Origin: Hyphomicrobiales bacterium
GTDB taxonomy: Bacteria > Pseudomonadota > Alphaproteobacteria > Rhizobiales > Rhizobiaceae
Reading direction: 5' to 3'
Assembly (NCBI GenBank): GCA_900470805.1
Contig: UCCA01000033.1
Coordinates: 81,454 to 145,453 of the forward strand
DNA length: 64,000 nt
Position 1 is the stretch's first letter, and the number at the start of each line of letters is the position of its first letter. The notes below the pieces were generated by a model, which did no database searches, had not been told where the DNA came from, and saw only the letters and a list, made by a program, of their open reading frames with translations. This document shows positions 16,067-24,514 of the stretch, in pieces. The translations under genes and the position numbers were made by a program.

Positions 16067-16723
16067 ATGCGAGCGCAATTGAAATGGTCACCCGGCCCAG
16101 AGGTCAGAATACTGGGTATCACCGTTCAAAATGAAGAAAACTGGGTTGTTTCGGATGCTGCGAAACCGGTCGGTATCTGCCCGGATTGCGGAACGCAAAG
16201 CCGGCACAGGCACGGCTGGCACAACCGCCGCCTCCAGGACTTGCCTGTTCAAGGTCAAGTGGTGCGAATCAAACTCGCACTGAACCGATGGCAGTGTAGG
16301 CAACGGAAATGCGGGCGACGAACCTTCACCGACAGATTGCCCGAGATTGCTGCACCCTATATGCGACGAACCGGGCGGATGGCGGAGATTGTCGGCTTGA
16401 TTGGCCACAGGATGGGCGGTCGTCCAGGAGAGCACTTGATGCATCGGCTCGGCATGCCGGTCAGCGACGACACGATCTTGCGGCAATTGAAGCGCGGTAC
16501 TCCGGCGTCCATACAAAAAGACATTATTCGGGTTGTGGGCATTGATGATTGGAGTTGGCGGCATTCCTCGCGCTATGGGACGATCATGGTCGATCTTGAG
16601 CGTCATTCGGTCGTGGATGTTTTGGAGGATCGTGTCGTTTGGCATTTAACCGTAAGAATGCGCCCGTTCCGGCAGGTGATGGCACTTAATTTGAGATTTT
16701 TCGGCGCGATTTTCGGCACATGA
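16067..16723 (+). pseudogene. ISL3-family transposase, C-terminally truncated
   Basis: From ATG 16067 the frame reads MRAQLKWSPGPEVRILGITV and shows the ISL3 zinc finger (CPDCG...CRQRKCGRRTF), the HTH region (RRTGRMAEIVGLIGHRMGGR) and the start of the DDE domain (VVGIDDWSWRHSSRYGTIMV). Similarity ends after VVDVLEDR at about 16630, exactly where a second copy of a 20-bp repeat begins. The remaining ~200 residues of a normal transposase are missing, replaced by unrelated codons to 16723. It cannot be functional. Confidence 0.8.
16631..16650 (+). repeat. 20-bp direct repeat, copy 2 (transposase breakpoint)
   Basis: Exact second copy of CGTGTCGTTTGGCATTTAAC, located at the point where the ISL3 transposase frame departs from its family. 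It is too long for a usual target-site duplication of ISL3 elements, so it probably marks the end of another element or a recombination joint. Confidence 0.8.
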
Positions 16724-16927
16724 CGCCGTCCGGCCCGCCATAACCTTTTGTGATATTTGGGAGTTTCTGATGAAGCTTGGCCGCAGGCAGCCATGTTTTC
16801 CTCGGCCGGTAATCTCACATTAGGTGCCAAAACCGAAGCCGGAATCTCAAATTAAATGCCCAATATCAATTTAAGTGCCGAGCTATCTTGTTGAAATTAC
16901 TGCATGCGGTGTCTCGCGATTAAATGC
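16681..16927. repeat. Cluster of degenerate 17-19-bp repeats, probable IS end sequences
   Basis: Five related units lie within 250 bp: GGCACTTAATTTGAGATT at 16681 on the plus strand, and on the minus strand GGCACCTAATGTGAGATT (16811-16828), GGCATTTAATTTGAGATTC (16842-16860), GGCACTTAAATTGATATT (16862-16879) and GCATTTAATCGCGAGAC (16911-16927). The two 20-bp repeat copies also end in GGCATTTAAC. Several transposase-binding repeats near a terminus are a trait of IS21-like elements, but no transposase of that kind remains here. Confidence 0.55.
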
Positions 16928-17158
16928 AAAACGACATCAGGGTCACGCTGGACGCCGGCCGACGAACGGCTGTTCCAGTCTCATCTTCATGCATTCGAAT
17001 TCCGACGCCGGGGCGAGATCGAAGCGCTGTCGCGCAAGCTCGTCCGGCAGGATGCGGCGATCACCGTTCTTGAGGCCAGGCTGGAACCGCATGCTGACAT
17101 CAACGGGAGTGAATTGCTTCCCGGGTTCATCGGGCAGTCGCCGGAGCATTCGTCATGA
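16904..17158 (+). CDS. Hypothetical short protein or fragment
   Basis: An 84-codon frame. Its central part, ADERLFQSHLHAFEFRRRGE and then IEALSRKLVRQDAAITVLEA, is amphipathic and looks like a coiled-coil helix, unlike random frames nearby. The first ~15 codons overlap the IS repeat cluster, so the true start is uncertain and the gene may be the remnant of a larger one. No family is recognised and no function is proposed. Confidence 0.3.
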   Translation: MRCLAIKCKTTSGSRWTPADERLFQSHLHAFEFRRRGEIEALSRKLVRQDAAITVLEARLEPHADINGSELLPGFIGQSPEHSS

Positions 17159-17546
17159 CGTGGCGACAGGCACCGGATCGGCGGCGATAAAGGTGGCTTC
17201 ATTGCGGTGGAGCCGGCGCGCATCCTGCATGAGATTCCTCAAGGTGCTGACATCTGGTGTCGGCCCTTGGCCGTCATGTCCTCCGGTTTTGCTGCGGTCT
17301 GAACCAGCGCCCGTCCGGTTCAAGGCCGCGTTCCGCGCCGCGGGGCGGCCGGTCATGCCGCTCTCGACAAAACAGCCATACGGGCTTCGCAGGTCTGGAA
17401 GACCCGCTTGTCCGCATGGCTGCTTCGCTCGATCTGGCCCGCCCGGACCCTGAACCGCCCGGCTTGCGCCGGTTCCTATCGACCGCACCGAAGGACAGAC
17501 CGGCCAAGGGGCCGGAACCGCTTCGGCGAACCGAAAGGAAACCACC
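17159..17546 (+). other. Gene-free leader region before the 199-residue plasmid gene
   Basis: This 388-bp GC-rich stretch has no convincing gene. It contains a perfect hairpin CCGGCC AAGG GGCCGG (17500-17515) close to the ribosome site AAAGGA of the next gene. Similar GC-rich leaders precede the ArdC and DUF736 genes. Confidence 0.4.
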
Positions 17547-18146
17547 ATGGCAAAGACCACGACCTCTTCCCGCCAACACAGCCGCCCCACCGCCCGCGTC
17601 GTGCAGCTCCGCAAGGGCGCCACCATCGAAATGGTCCGCCTGACATGCCCCGATGAAGCGCAGGCGCTGCGCATCGCCGAAAGCTTCGGTACCGCCATCC
17701 TCGACAGCGACGGCATCCGCGACATGCACGAGCGCCTGATCGTCGAGACCGCGACCGGCCTCTCCGATGGCCTTGGCGAACGGGCGATGCAAATCCATCT
17801 CCAGCGGATAGTCGGCGCCTATGTCGGATCGGCCCATGGCGCTGGCCAGTTCTACAGCAAGGCCGTCACCGAAGCACGCGATGTGACCGCCAAGAGTGCA
17901 TCCGACGCTCGCGACGAGGATCTCGACGGCCCGGTCGGATACGACAGTGCCGCCCAGCGTAAGCGAGAGTTCGCCGCCGATATGGGCATTCAGGCTCACG
18001 CGCTGCGCCTGGCCGCCGAGGGCGCCGTCGCGGCTTACGAACATATTGTCGGCGAAGCGTGGAAGCCATTCGATCGCCCGGTCGACAATCCCGGCCAGAC
18101 ACTCGACCGCAAGGCGGCCGAGGCACAGATGGACGCTCTCGGATGA
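17547..18146 (+). CDS. Conserved hypothetical plasmid protein
   Basis: A 199-residue protein with ATG 17547 preceded by AAAGGAAACCACC. It is polar and mostly helical (DEAQALRIAESFGTAILDSD; QRIVGAYVGSAHGAGQFYSK), with no signal peptide, membrane segment or recognised catalytic motif. It is followed by a clean terminator and then by the ArdC gene. Gene sets of this type with ArdC and DUF736 are common beside tra regions in Rhizobiaceae plasmids, so a role in plasmid establishment is possible but unproven. Confidence 0.65.
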   Translation: MAKTTTSSRQHSRPTARVVQLRKGATIEMVRLTCPDEAQALRIAESFGTAILDSDGIRDMHERLIVETATGLSDGLGERAMQIHLQRIVGAYVGSAHGAGQFYSKAVTEARDVTAKSASDARDEDLDGPVGYDSAAQRKREFAADMGIQAHALRLAAEGAVAAYEHIVGEAWKPFDRPVDNPGQTLDRKAAEAQMDALG

Positions 18147-18155
18147 AAGGTCTCC

Positions 18156-18180
18156 GGCGGAGCACCTGGCTCCGCCTTTT
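18156..18180 (+). terminator. Rho-independent terminator
   Basis: GGCGGAGC ACCTG GCTCCGCC followed by TTTT: a perfect 8-bp stem, 5-nt loop and T run, 10 bp after the stop codon of the 199-residue gene. Confidence 0.85.
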
Positions 18181-18458
18181 CGTGACGAGGTCGCCTCTCT
18201 CCAAGGCGGCCATTTTTGTGTCACTGCCGGAGCGAAGCTCGACGGGGATAGAAAAGGACAATGAAAAAAGAACAGAGTGCGGCATTGCGGCCTCGTCCCG
18301 TTTGTCGGACCTGCAGGAGCCGGCGGCAAGCCGCAACGGCTACGCCGTCCTCCACATACGTTGCGGCCGTTCCGGTGCGTTTTCCGCCGATCGCTCCTGC
18401 CCTTGGTCCTCCGCGACGGGGCCGCGATGGGCGCGGCCTCCTGACAAGAGGTTTGGAC

Positions 18459-19385
18459 ATGACACGGAAATCAGAAAACACGCGTACCGATATCTACGCG
18501 CGCATCACGGACAGTATCGTCGCTGACCTGGAAAAGGGCGTACGCCCATGGGTGCAGCCGTGGAGTGCTGCCAATCTATCCGGCCGGGTAAGCCGGCCGC
18601 TTCGCCATAACGGACAACCCTATACGGGCCTCAACGTTCTCCTTCTTTGGTCGGAGAGCGTCGCCAACGGTTTCGGGTCATCGACATGGATGACGCTGCG
18701 TCAGGCCAACGAACTCGGCGCTCACGTACGCAAGGGTGAGAGCGGCGCGACCGTCGTCTATGCCAGCCGCTTCACCAAAACCGAGAGGGACGCGGGTGGC
18801 GGTGAGGTCGAACGCGATATTCCCTTCCTGAAAGCCTACACCGTTTTCAATTGCGATCAGATCGACGGTCTCACGGACCCCTATTATCGTTGCCCTGAGC
18901 CGGTCGGAAAACCCCTTGAGCGTATCGAGCATGCCGATCGCTTCTTCGACAACACGGGCGCTGTCGTCCGATACGGCGGGGACAAAGCCTATTATTCCCC
19001 CTCGACCGACCATATCCAGCTGCCGCGGCCCGAACAGTTTCGCGACATGGCCTCCTTTGTTGCCACGAGAGCGCACGAAACCTTGCATTGGACAGGCGGT
19101 CCCGCCCGGCTGAACAGGGATCTCAGCCGCTACCACAAGGACCGTCGCGAAAGGGCATTCGAAGAAATGCTCGTGGAATTGGGGTCAGCGATGCTGTGCG
19201 CTGATCTCGGCATCGTGCCGGAGCTGGAACCGCGCCCGGACCATGCTGCGTACATCCAGAGTTGGGCCGAAATCCTCGGCTCCGACAAGCGCGCGATCTT
19301 CAATGCCGCGGCTCATGCGCAGCGCGCTGTCGCCTATCTGCATGACCTTCAGCGGCAAGCGACCGCCGGGCAGGAGGCCGCCTAA
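18459..19385 (+). CDS. ardC: ArdC-family antirestriction protein
   Basis: From ATG 18459 a 308-residue protein. The N-terminal ArdC ssDNA-binding domain is recognisable from TDIYARITDSIVADLEKGVR, PWVQPWSA and RPLRHNGQPYTGLNVLLLW (about residues 8-60), and LGAHVRKGESGATVVYASRF follows. The C-terminal zincin-like peptidase domain holds HETLHWTGG, an HExxH zinc motif, at about residue 209. ArdC proteins protect incoming plasmid DNA from restriction during conjugation. Its location a few kb from oriT fits an establishment role. The same frame is open further upstream, but family similarity starts at 18459. Confidence 0.85.
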   Translation: MTRKSENTRTDIYARITDSIVADLEKGVRPWVQPWSAANLSGRVSRPLRHNGQPYTGLNVLLLWSESVANGFGSSTWMTLRQANELGAHVRKGESGATVVYASRFTKTERDAGGGEVERDIPFLKAYTVFNCDQIDGLTDPYYRCPEPVGKPLERIEHADRFFDNTGAVVRYGGDKAYYSPSTDHIQLPRPEQFRDMASFVATRAHETLHWTGGPARLNRDLSRYHKDRRERAFEEMLVELGSAMLCADLGIVPELEPRPDHAAYIQSWAEILGSDKRAIFNAAAHAQRAVAYLHDLQRQATAGQEAA

Positions 19386-20096
19386 TGCTTCATGATCAGA
19401 GCTTTGCAGGAAAGGTGTGTGGCGTCTAAGGGTAGCATACAGGCGGATTGGCAACGTATACCGTCATTTTTGAGCAGAAGGCATGCCGACTTCTGCAGAC
19501 CTCTGCCGTAAAACACGCCGGTCCAGCCCGTCCCTGAAGTCAGAAACTATCTTCCGTGCCGGCCAACCGGTGCGGTTTGGGCGTTGAGGGCTGGGCGGGA
19601 TCGCATGCAAACCGAAGTCCTTGCCGGCAGAATGAGGCGCCATCCAGTCGACAATGAGCTCGATTGTTGAACGGGCGGTAGTGCAGACCCACCTGTCGCG
19701 CGAGGGGTTCGAACGGAACGACACGACCGCAGCCGTGACGGGGTATGAGCATGGTGCCATAACGATTGTGCCGGCAGCGCGATGCTGGTGAACTCACCGG
19801 TCGGTCTCTCGGCATGTCGTGCGCAATCCGGTTCGGGCTGGCCACACCCACGCAGACCTCATGGATCTGGTGTGACCGAAGGACGCCTTCGTCTCGACCG
19901 CCTTGGCCGCAACGGCCTACGCAACTTTCTTCCCCTGCGAACAGGTTCGCATTCCTCGCGGGCCAAGAAAGTCGCTCCCGGCCATCCTCCACTTCGTTCC
20001 GGCCCCGTGGGGGTGCGGCGTCGATCGCCATCGGTCTTTACACCGTCATCGAGGACGCGATGGGCGCGGCCCGAGCAAACCGGAAAGGTTACGACA
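19386..20096. other. 711-bp region without a recognisable gene
   Basis: Open frames on both strands here lack family motifs and ribosome sites. The last ~200 bp are GC-rich and form the leader of the DUF736 gene. They share the 15-mer GCGATGGGCGCGGCC (20057-20071) with the leader of ardC (18424-18438). The rest may be a decayed gene, but nothing supports a specific call. Confidence 0.4.
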
Positions 20097-20414
20097 ATGG
20101 CAGTCATCGGCGAATTCACCACCAACGGCAACAACTCCATCATCGGCAACGTGCGCACTCTCACCGTCAGCATGAAGGCCCGCCTGAACCCGATCGAACG
20201 CGTCTCGCGCGACGCTCCGGATTTCCGCATCACCGCCGGCAACGGCGTCGAGGTCGGCGCCGGCTGGAAGGCGGTCTCCAACGACGGCGAGGAATATATC
20301 TCGGTCAAGCTGGACGACCCGAGCTTCAACGCACCGATCACCGCAGCCCTTTGGCCAAGCGAGAAGGACGGCGAATACGCCCTCATCTGGAACCGCCCGA
20401 AGCGGGAGGCTTGA
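20097..20414 (+). CDS. DUF736 protein
   Basis: A 105-residue protein starting MAVIGEFTTNGNNSIIGNVR; its body (DFRITAGNGVEVGAGWKAVS, EEYISVKLDDPSFNAPITAA) matches DUF736 closely. This small beta-rich family is very common on plasmids and integrative elements of alphaproteobacteria, usually next to tra/trb genes, and has no established function. A terminator follows 10 bp after the stop codon. Confidence 0.85.
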   Translation: MAVIGEFTTNGNNSIIGNVRTLTVSMKARLNPIERVSRDAPDFRITAGNGVEVGAGWKAVSNDGEEYISVKLDDPSFNAPITAALWPSEKDGEYALIWNRPKREA

Positions 20415-20424
20415 TCACCCCGAG

Positions 20425-20453
20425 GAGCTCCGCTCGACAAGGCGGGGCTCTTT
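20425..20453 (+). terminator. Rho-independent terminator after the DUF736 gene
   Basis: GAGCTCCGC TCGACAAG GCGGGGCTC then TTT: arms pair with one mismatch, 10 bp after the stop codon at 20414. Confidence 0.75.
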
Positions 20454-20469
20454 CTCCGCTCCCATTGAG

Positions 20470-20507
20470 AAAGCCGGGCGCAGGCATCGAGCCTGCTTCC
20501 GGCTTTT
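20470..20507. terminator. Second strong hairpin, terminator-like in both directions
   Basis: AAAGCCGG-GC-GCAGGC then ATCGA then GCCTGC-TT-CCGGCTTTT. The 14-bp stem has one 2-nt internal mismatch, is flanked by A and T runs, and could stop transcription from either side. Confidence 0.65.
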
Positions 20508-20735
20508 CCGGTGCCATACGGGAGGTGTGAGCTGCTCAGTTCGTCCAAGCGTGCCATGGCGAACCGAAAGCGTCCAGCACGAGCGGCGCCTCCAATTTGC
20601 TCCTCCCGCCTATGGCGGATTCCGCAAATCGGTTCCTCCACTCGCCGCCTCTGGCGGTCGCGTCCCGCGCTGCTTGACCCCTCCGTTTCGCCATGACGCC
20701 CGGCGTCGTCTTTCACAAACGTCAAGGAGACGACG

Positions 20736-20906
20736 ATGACGATTTCCCTCGAAATGCAACGCGAAGAACTCCGGGCCGAACTCGGGAATGCCTGCGATCC
20801 GGCGGAGCGTCGCCAGATTGCGGCGGAGCTGGAGATGGTACAGGCGGAGCTTGCAGCAATCGAGGCCGAGCAGGAAGGTCGGGTGAGCGCGGAGCCTCCT
20901 TTCTAA
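20736..20906 (+). CDS. Small hypothetical protein, 56 residues
   Basis: ATG at 20736 preceded by AAGGAGA with good spacing. The protein starts MTISLEMQREELRAELGNAC and continues with DPAERRQIAAELEMVQAELA, ending EPPF. It is highly acidic and helical with heptad-like leucine spacing, so a short coiled coil is likely. It follows a strong terminator and is convergent with the HU gene. Codon use is normal for the window, which supports a real gene. No family is recognised. Confidence 0.65.
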   Translation: MTISLEMQREELRAELGNACDPAERRQIAAELEMVQAELAAIEAEQEGRVSAEPPF

Positions 20907-20945
20907 GAGGCTCTATTTCTGTGTCCCCTTTGCGGCTGCCTTGCC

Positions 20946-21224
20946 TCAGCCGTTCAGTGCGTCCTTGACCGCCTTGCCAGGGGTGAACGTCAGCTTTTTC
21001 GAAGCGGCGATCCTGATCGTTGCGCCTGTCGCCGGGTTGCGGCCTTCGCGTTCCGGCGTGTCCTTCGGCTTGAACTTTCCGAACGAGGGGATCGACGTTT
21101 CTGCGCCAGCCAGCGCCGCGTCCGTGATCTGCTTGAAGACGCTCTCGACGATCGTCTTGGCCTGCGCCTTGGTCAGGTTCTGTTCGGCTGCGATCTTGTC
21201 GGCGATTTCGTTGGTCGTGGTCAT
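20946..21224 (-). CDS. HU-family DNA-binding protein
   Basis: A 92-residue protein from ATG 21224, preceded by AGGAGGCCCTTCCG. It contains the HU/IHF core: NEIADKIAAEQNLTKAQAKT, IPSFGKFKPKDTPEREGRNP and ATGATIRIAASKKLTFTPGK. The conserved GRNP in the DNA-binding arm and the PGK end are present. HU proteins bend and compact DNA, and plasmid copies may aid replication, partition or relaxosome formation. A WGR-domain gene lies about 140 bp upstream on the same strand. Confidence 0.9.
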   Translation of the reverse strand: MTTTNEIADKIAAEQNLTKAQAKTIVESVFKQITDAALAGAETSIPSFGKFKPKDTPEREGRNPATGATIRIAASKKLTFTPGKAVKDALNG

Positions 21225-21362
21225 ATCGGAAGGGCCTCCTTCGGTTTTCGGTTCTTCACCTTTGACGATGAACTTGTGGCGGAGAAAGGTGCAGAAAGGT
21301 TGGAAATCCCACGTTGATGCGAAAACCACAGGAAATTCAGGAGTCCGGTCGCTTGAGACAGG

Positions 21363-21620
21363 TTATTCGGCGCTGTCCGCGTCCCGATAGCCGCGTCTTC
21401 TCTTTGTTCGTTCCAGACGGAAGAGTGCCATGTCCGCATCGTCTGGAAGGTCGAAGGTCTCCATCATCGTCTGGCCGCCCGATCCGATCCGGCCCCAGTT
21501 GCGGATGACCGAAGCCCCGCCGAACAGCGTCGGCTGGATCGCAATCCTGTAATAGCGCCGCATGTTCTGTCCCGCATCGACGCGGTGAAGATGAACCGAG
21601 CATGTCTCCTTGTCTTTCAT
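21363..21620 (-). CDS. WGR-domain protein
   Basis: An 85-residue protein. NMRRYYRIAIQPTLFGGASV followed by IRNWGRIGSGGQTMMETFD is the WGR domain, named for the Trp-Gly-Arg triplet (here in NWGRIG). It occurs in PARP-type proteins and in small stand-alone proteins on rhizobial plasmids, and may bind nucleic acid. It ends with a basic tail (RTKRRRGYRD). It is the furthest gene from oriT on this strand before traG. Confidence 0.75.
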   Translation of the reverse strand: MKDKETCSVHLHRVDAGQNMRRYYRIAIQPTLFGGASVIRNWGRIGSGGQTMMETFDLPDDADMALFRLERTKRRRGYRDADSAE

Positions 21621-21850
21621 GTTTCCATTTTAGCTGTCCCGGCAAGCAGCGTCCAATGAGTTATATGAATCGATCCGGTGTCACAGATTCAGCGTGGTGA
21701 TGATTTCAGACGGGCACAGGGCGAGGCGGCTTCGCCTCACGGCTCTATGCGCAGGCGCACCGAACCCGCAAGCGGTTTAGTCCATCCGGTTGCGATCCTC
21801 TCGCGGATCGGCTTGCAGCGCGCTCAAATAAGCCTGTTCGAGCGCTGCTT
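21621..21850. other. 230-bp intergenic region, traG 3' side
   Basis: No gene, repeat or clear terminator is seen. It separates the end of traG from the WGR gene, both on the minus strand. Confidence 0.3.
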
Positions 21851-23779
21851 TCATTCACCTCGCTCTTCGTCGCGATGAAACCTGTTCTCGCCGACACAGG
21901 TCTTCATGTCGTCGCGGCGGAACCAGACGGCGCGCCCGCATCGAAGGGGCGCGTTGCCCGAGGTGAAGACGATCTGCTCGTCGGCTCGCATGCGCAGAAC
22001 CTCGTGCGGAAGGATTAACGGCCGACGGGTAAGTTGCTTCGATTGCGATCGTGACGATCCCTTCATTCCGGACGATCTGTTGGTCTGGTCGACCTCGACC
22101 GTGGTGTCGCCGCAGCGCTTCGAGATATAGTCAGCCGTATCGGGATCGTTGATCGCAGAAAAAGAAATCCAGGATGCGGACTCGAACCACTTGCTCGTCG
22201 CATCACGCCCGCCATAAGCCTCGCGCATCTGGCCGAGCGACTGGAAAATCATCGTCAGCGTGATGCCGTATTTGCGGCCTGCGTCGCGAGCGGTCTCAAG
22301 GATGCGCAGGTAGCCGAGACGCGCCACCTCATCGAGCAGGAAAAGGGTGCGATCCTTCACGTTGCCATTGCGGTTATAGATTGCGTTCAGCAGCGAACCG
22401 ATGACAACGCGGGCAAGGCCCGGATGAGCTTCCAGCACCTTGAGATCGAGCGCAATGAAGATGTCGGTGCCACCGGCGGCAAGATCGCTGGTCGAGAAAC
22501 TGTCGCCGGAGACCAGGTCGGCATAGTTCGGGTAGGAGAGCCAATGGGTTTCCTTCACCGCGTTGGCATAGACACCGGAAAACGTCTCCGGCGTCATATT
22601 GACGAACACGGCAACGTTTTCCTTGACGAAGTCGGACCCAGACCCCTCATAGATCTTCGTCAGGCGTGCCCGAAGCTGCGGCTCGGGCTCGGACAGATTG
22701 GCGCGGACCCGGCGCAAAGTCTGGTCTTTTGCATCCGTGTGACCGGAAAGGCAGACATCCGCGATTAACGCAGTCAGAAGCTGCATCGCTGAGGCCCGGA
22801 AGAAGTCGTCACGGGCGGATGCCGTGCGCGCATTGTCGGTCATGATCCATGTGGCGACGGCAACAATATCCTCTTCCTTGGTATTGCCGTGACGACCGAT
22901 CCAGTCGAGCGCATTGAAGCCAACACCCGATGCAGCGGGATCGAGCACGATCACCTTGCGTCCGGCCTTACGCCGGTGCTCGATCACCATCGGCGCCACC
23001 TCGCTAGACGGATCCAGCACGACGAGGCCGCCGCCCCATTTGAGTGCGGTCGGGATCGTCACCGAGGTCGTTTTGAAACCGCCGGAGCCGGCAAAGACGA
23101 TCCCGTGTGACGAGCCGAAGGAGCCGTCGAAGCAAAGCAGCGGCGACTTGCCGCCGGCGCCCCAGCTTTGCGGTTCATTGGAGCGGAACGGCATGGCGGC
23201 CACGCTGTCGCGATCGACCCGATAACGTTCACCGATGACGATACCGCCGGCTTCTGAAAACAGTTTTGCGGCTTCGGGCAGTTTCATCCAGTCGGCCTCG
23301 CCATGCACAGCGCGTTTGCCACCGATGCGGCGCGGTCCGGACGCCGCGAACGCAGCATTGCCTTTCAGCGCGACACGCAAACCGAAGATAACGCTGAAGA
23401 GTGCTGCGGCAGCACCCACCATCGTCGCCGGGTCGCAATAGCCGAGAACCGACTCTCCCGCCGGCACGTTTCCAGCAATACCGGCAAGCCGGACAATCTC
23501 GCGCACCAAGGCGATGACGACGGTCACGGCGTTTCCGGCAAGCACACTCCAGCCGGCGACCTTGATGTTCGCGGAACCATGGACGGCGAAGAGCGCGATG
23601 GCGCCCATTGTGGCTGCAGCGATATAGGGCAGGGCGAGCCCGACGCGGCCGAGCGTCAACTTCGCCTGCGCTGACGTTCCAAGCGCGGCCAGTCGATGTT
23701 CAAAGCCTGACGTCAGGACCATCACCACGAGCATGATTACCGCGGGCAGGATTGCCAGCAGCAGCCTACTCGCCGTCAT
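21851..23779 (-). CDS. traG: TraG, VirD4-type conjugative coupling protein
   Basis: A 642-residue membrane-bound ATPase that links the relaxosome to the mating channel. The N-terminal ~140 residues hold several hydrophobic segments (RLLLAILPAVIMLVVMVLTS; ALPYIAAATMGAIALFAV). Walker A is AGSGGFKTTS at about residues 230-239, and Walker B is TLFLLDEVARLG near residue 470. Length and motifs match TraG of Ti/Sym plasmids. The start overlaps the traD stop by 14 bp, so traC-traD-traG form one operon read away from oriT. Confidence 0.95.
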   Translation of the reverse strand: MTASRLLLAILPAVIMLVVMVLTSGFEHRLAALGTSAQAKLTLGRVGLALPYIAAATMGAIALFAVHGSANIKVAGWSVLAGNAVTVVIALVREIVRLAGIAGNVPAGESVLGYCDPATMVGAAAALFSVIFGLRVALKGNAAFAASGPRRIGGKRAVHGEADWMKLPEAAKLFSEAGGIVIGERYRVDRDSVAAMPFRSNEPQSWGAGGKSPLLCFDGSFGSSHGIVFAGSGGFKTTSVTIPTALKWGGGLVVLDPSSEVAPMVIEHRRKAGRKVIVLDPAASGVGFNALDWIGRHGNTKEEDIVAVATWIMTDNARTASARDDFFRASAMQLLTALIADVCLSGHTDAKDQTLRRVRANLSEPEPQLRARLTKIYEGSGSDFVKENVAVFVNMTPETFSGVYANAVKETHWLSYPNYADLVSGDSFSTSDLAAGGTDIFIALDLKVLEAHPGLARVVIGSLLNAIYNRNGNVKDRTLFLLDEVARLGYLRILETARDAGRKYGITLTMIFQSLGQMREAYGGRDATSKWFESASWISFSAINDPDTADYISKRCGDTTVEVDQTNRSSGMKGSSRSQSKQLTRRPLILPHEVLRMRADEQIVFTSGNAPLRCGRAVWFRRDDMKTCVGENRFHRDEERGE

Positions 23780-23981
23780 TGCCGAAGGCCTCCGCGCCGA
23801 TCGCCGCTAGGCGTGCCTTCTCTGTCTCGTCGCCCTTGATCCGCTTGGCTGCATCGATCAGCAGGCCGAGCAGCAGAGAACGCTTTTCGTACCGAAGGCC
23901 TGCCTTGACGATCAGCCCGCCGAGTTCGATTTTTTCTCGCGTGTCCTTTTTTCGCGCCTCTGTCGTAGTTGATTTGGCCAT
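23766..23981 (-). CDS. traD: TraD conjugal transfer protein
   Basis: A 71-residue protein starting MAKSTTTEARKKDTREKIEL, followed by GGLIVKAGLRYEKRSLLLGL. Its size equals that of Ti-plasmid TraD. The pattern (G-G-L-I-V-K-A-G-L) is typical of this family of small conjugation accessory proteins associated with the relaxase and coupling protein. It overlaps traG by 14 bp and begins 4 bp after the traC stop, consistent with translational coupling. Confidence 0.9.
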   Translation of the reverse strand: MAKSTTTEARKKDTREKIELGGLIVKAGLRYEKRSLLLGLLIDAAKRIKGDETEKARLAAIGAEAFGNDGE

Positions 23982-23985
23982 CCGC

Positions 23986-24282
23986 TCAAGCCTCACTAGA
24001 CGCGCCCGCATCCGAGCCAGGCGACTGCGTCGCGGACGACGCGCTTGCGGTTCGGCCATCTCCGAGATCCTTCTTCCCGATCGCAGCCCCTTTGCCGCCG
24101 CGAAACCGCTTGGCGATATCCTCGAACGCAGCCTGAAGCTCGGCTTCGTCGATCTCGATGTTCCCAAGGTTGGCCTTCAGCGCGATGCGACCGATGCGTT
24201 CCGCCTCACGGGTCTCGGCCTGCTTCAGCTGGTCCTGCAATCTTGCGATCTCTTCCCTGATCCGCGACGACGGTTTCTTCAT
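23986..24282 (-). CDS. traC: TraC conjugal transfer protein
   Basis: A 98-residue protein starting MKKPSSRIREEIARLQDQLK. The N-terminal half is a predicted coiled coil, the middle is FEDIAKRFRGGKGAAIGKKD, and the tail is Ser/Ala-rich. Size and sequence match Ti-plasmid TraC, a probable oriT-binding accessory factor of the relaxosome. It is the first gene of traCDG and lies beside the oriT/tra-box region that separates it from traA. Confidence 0.9.
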   Translation of the reverse strand: MKKPSSRIREEIARLQDQLKQAETREAERIGRIALKANLGNIEIDEAELQAAFEDIAKRFRGGKGAAIGKKDLGDGRTASASSATQSPGSDAGASSEA

Positions 24283-24301
24283 TCCGGTTGCTCCTTTTTA
24301 A

Positions 24302-24331
24302 GTCTGGGCGTTGCACTTGCGACGCCCAGAC
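24302..24331. promoter_or_regulatory. Inverted repeat in the traC-traA intergenic region
   Basis: GTCTGGGCG and CGCCCAGAC form a perfect 9-bp stem with a 12-nt loop, 20 bp upstream of traC. It may be a relaxosome-protein site or an RNA hairpin in the traC leader. Confidence 0.5.
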
Positions 24332-24355
24332 TCTCCGGGATGTGCCTAAATTGAA

Positions 24356-24373
24356 ATCTGCAGATCTGCAGAT
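24356..24373. promoter_or_regulatory. TraR box between traCDG and traAFBH
   Basis: ATCTGCAGATCTGCAGAT is a perfect 18-bp palindrome. Its 12-bp core TGCAGATCTGCA equals that of the Ti-plasmid tra box (ATGTGCAGATCTGCACAT), and only the third base from each end differs. Its place between the divergent operons matches the Ti layout, so it should serve both promoters when TraR is bound to signal. Confidence 0.85.
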
Positions 24374-24424
24374 CGCCAAGGGCGATGCTTTTGTGAATGA
24401 TCCCGCCGTTCCGAAGGAATGGCT

Positions 24425-24463
24425 CCAAGGGCGCAATTATACGTCGCGATGCGACGCGTTGCT
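24425..24463. other. oriT: oriT with Q-type nick region
   Basis: CCAAGGGCGCAATTATACGT begins the segment, followed by an inverted repeat CGTCGC-GA-TGCGACG and GCGTTGC. The CCAAGGGCGCAATTAT core is the Ti-plasmid/RSF1010-like nick region, and its position between traC and traA is the standard one. TraA would nick within the GGGCGCA stretch. The nick base is inferred from the family. Confidence 0.85.
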
Positions 24464-24514
24464 TTAGGCCGTCTCTCCCGACGAACTTCGTTCTAACCGG
24501 GAGCGCTTTTCGCC

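Noticed and set aside
18261..18458. 66-codon N-terminal extension of ArdC
   Set aside because: The extension lacks family similarity and a ribosome site; the family N-terminus begins at the ATG at 18459.
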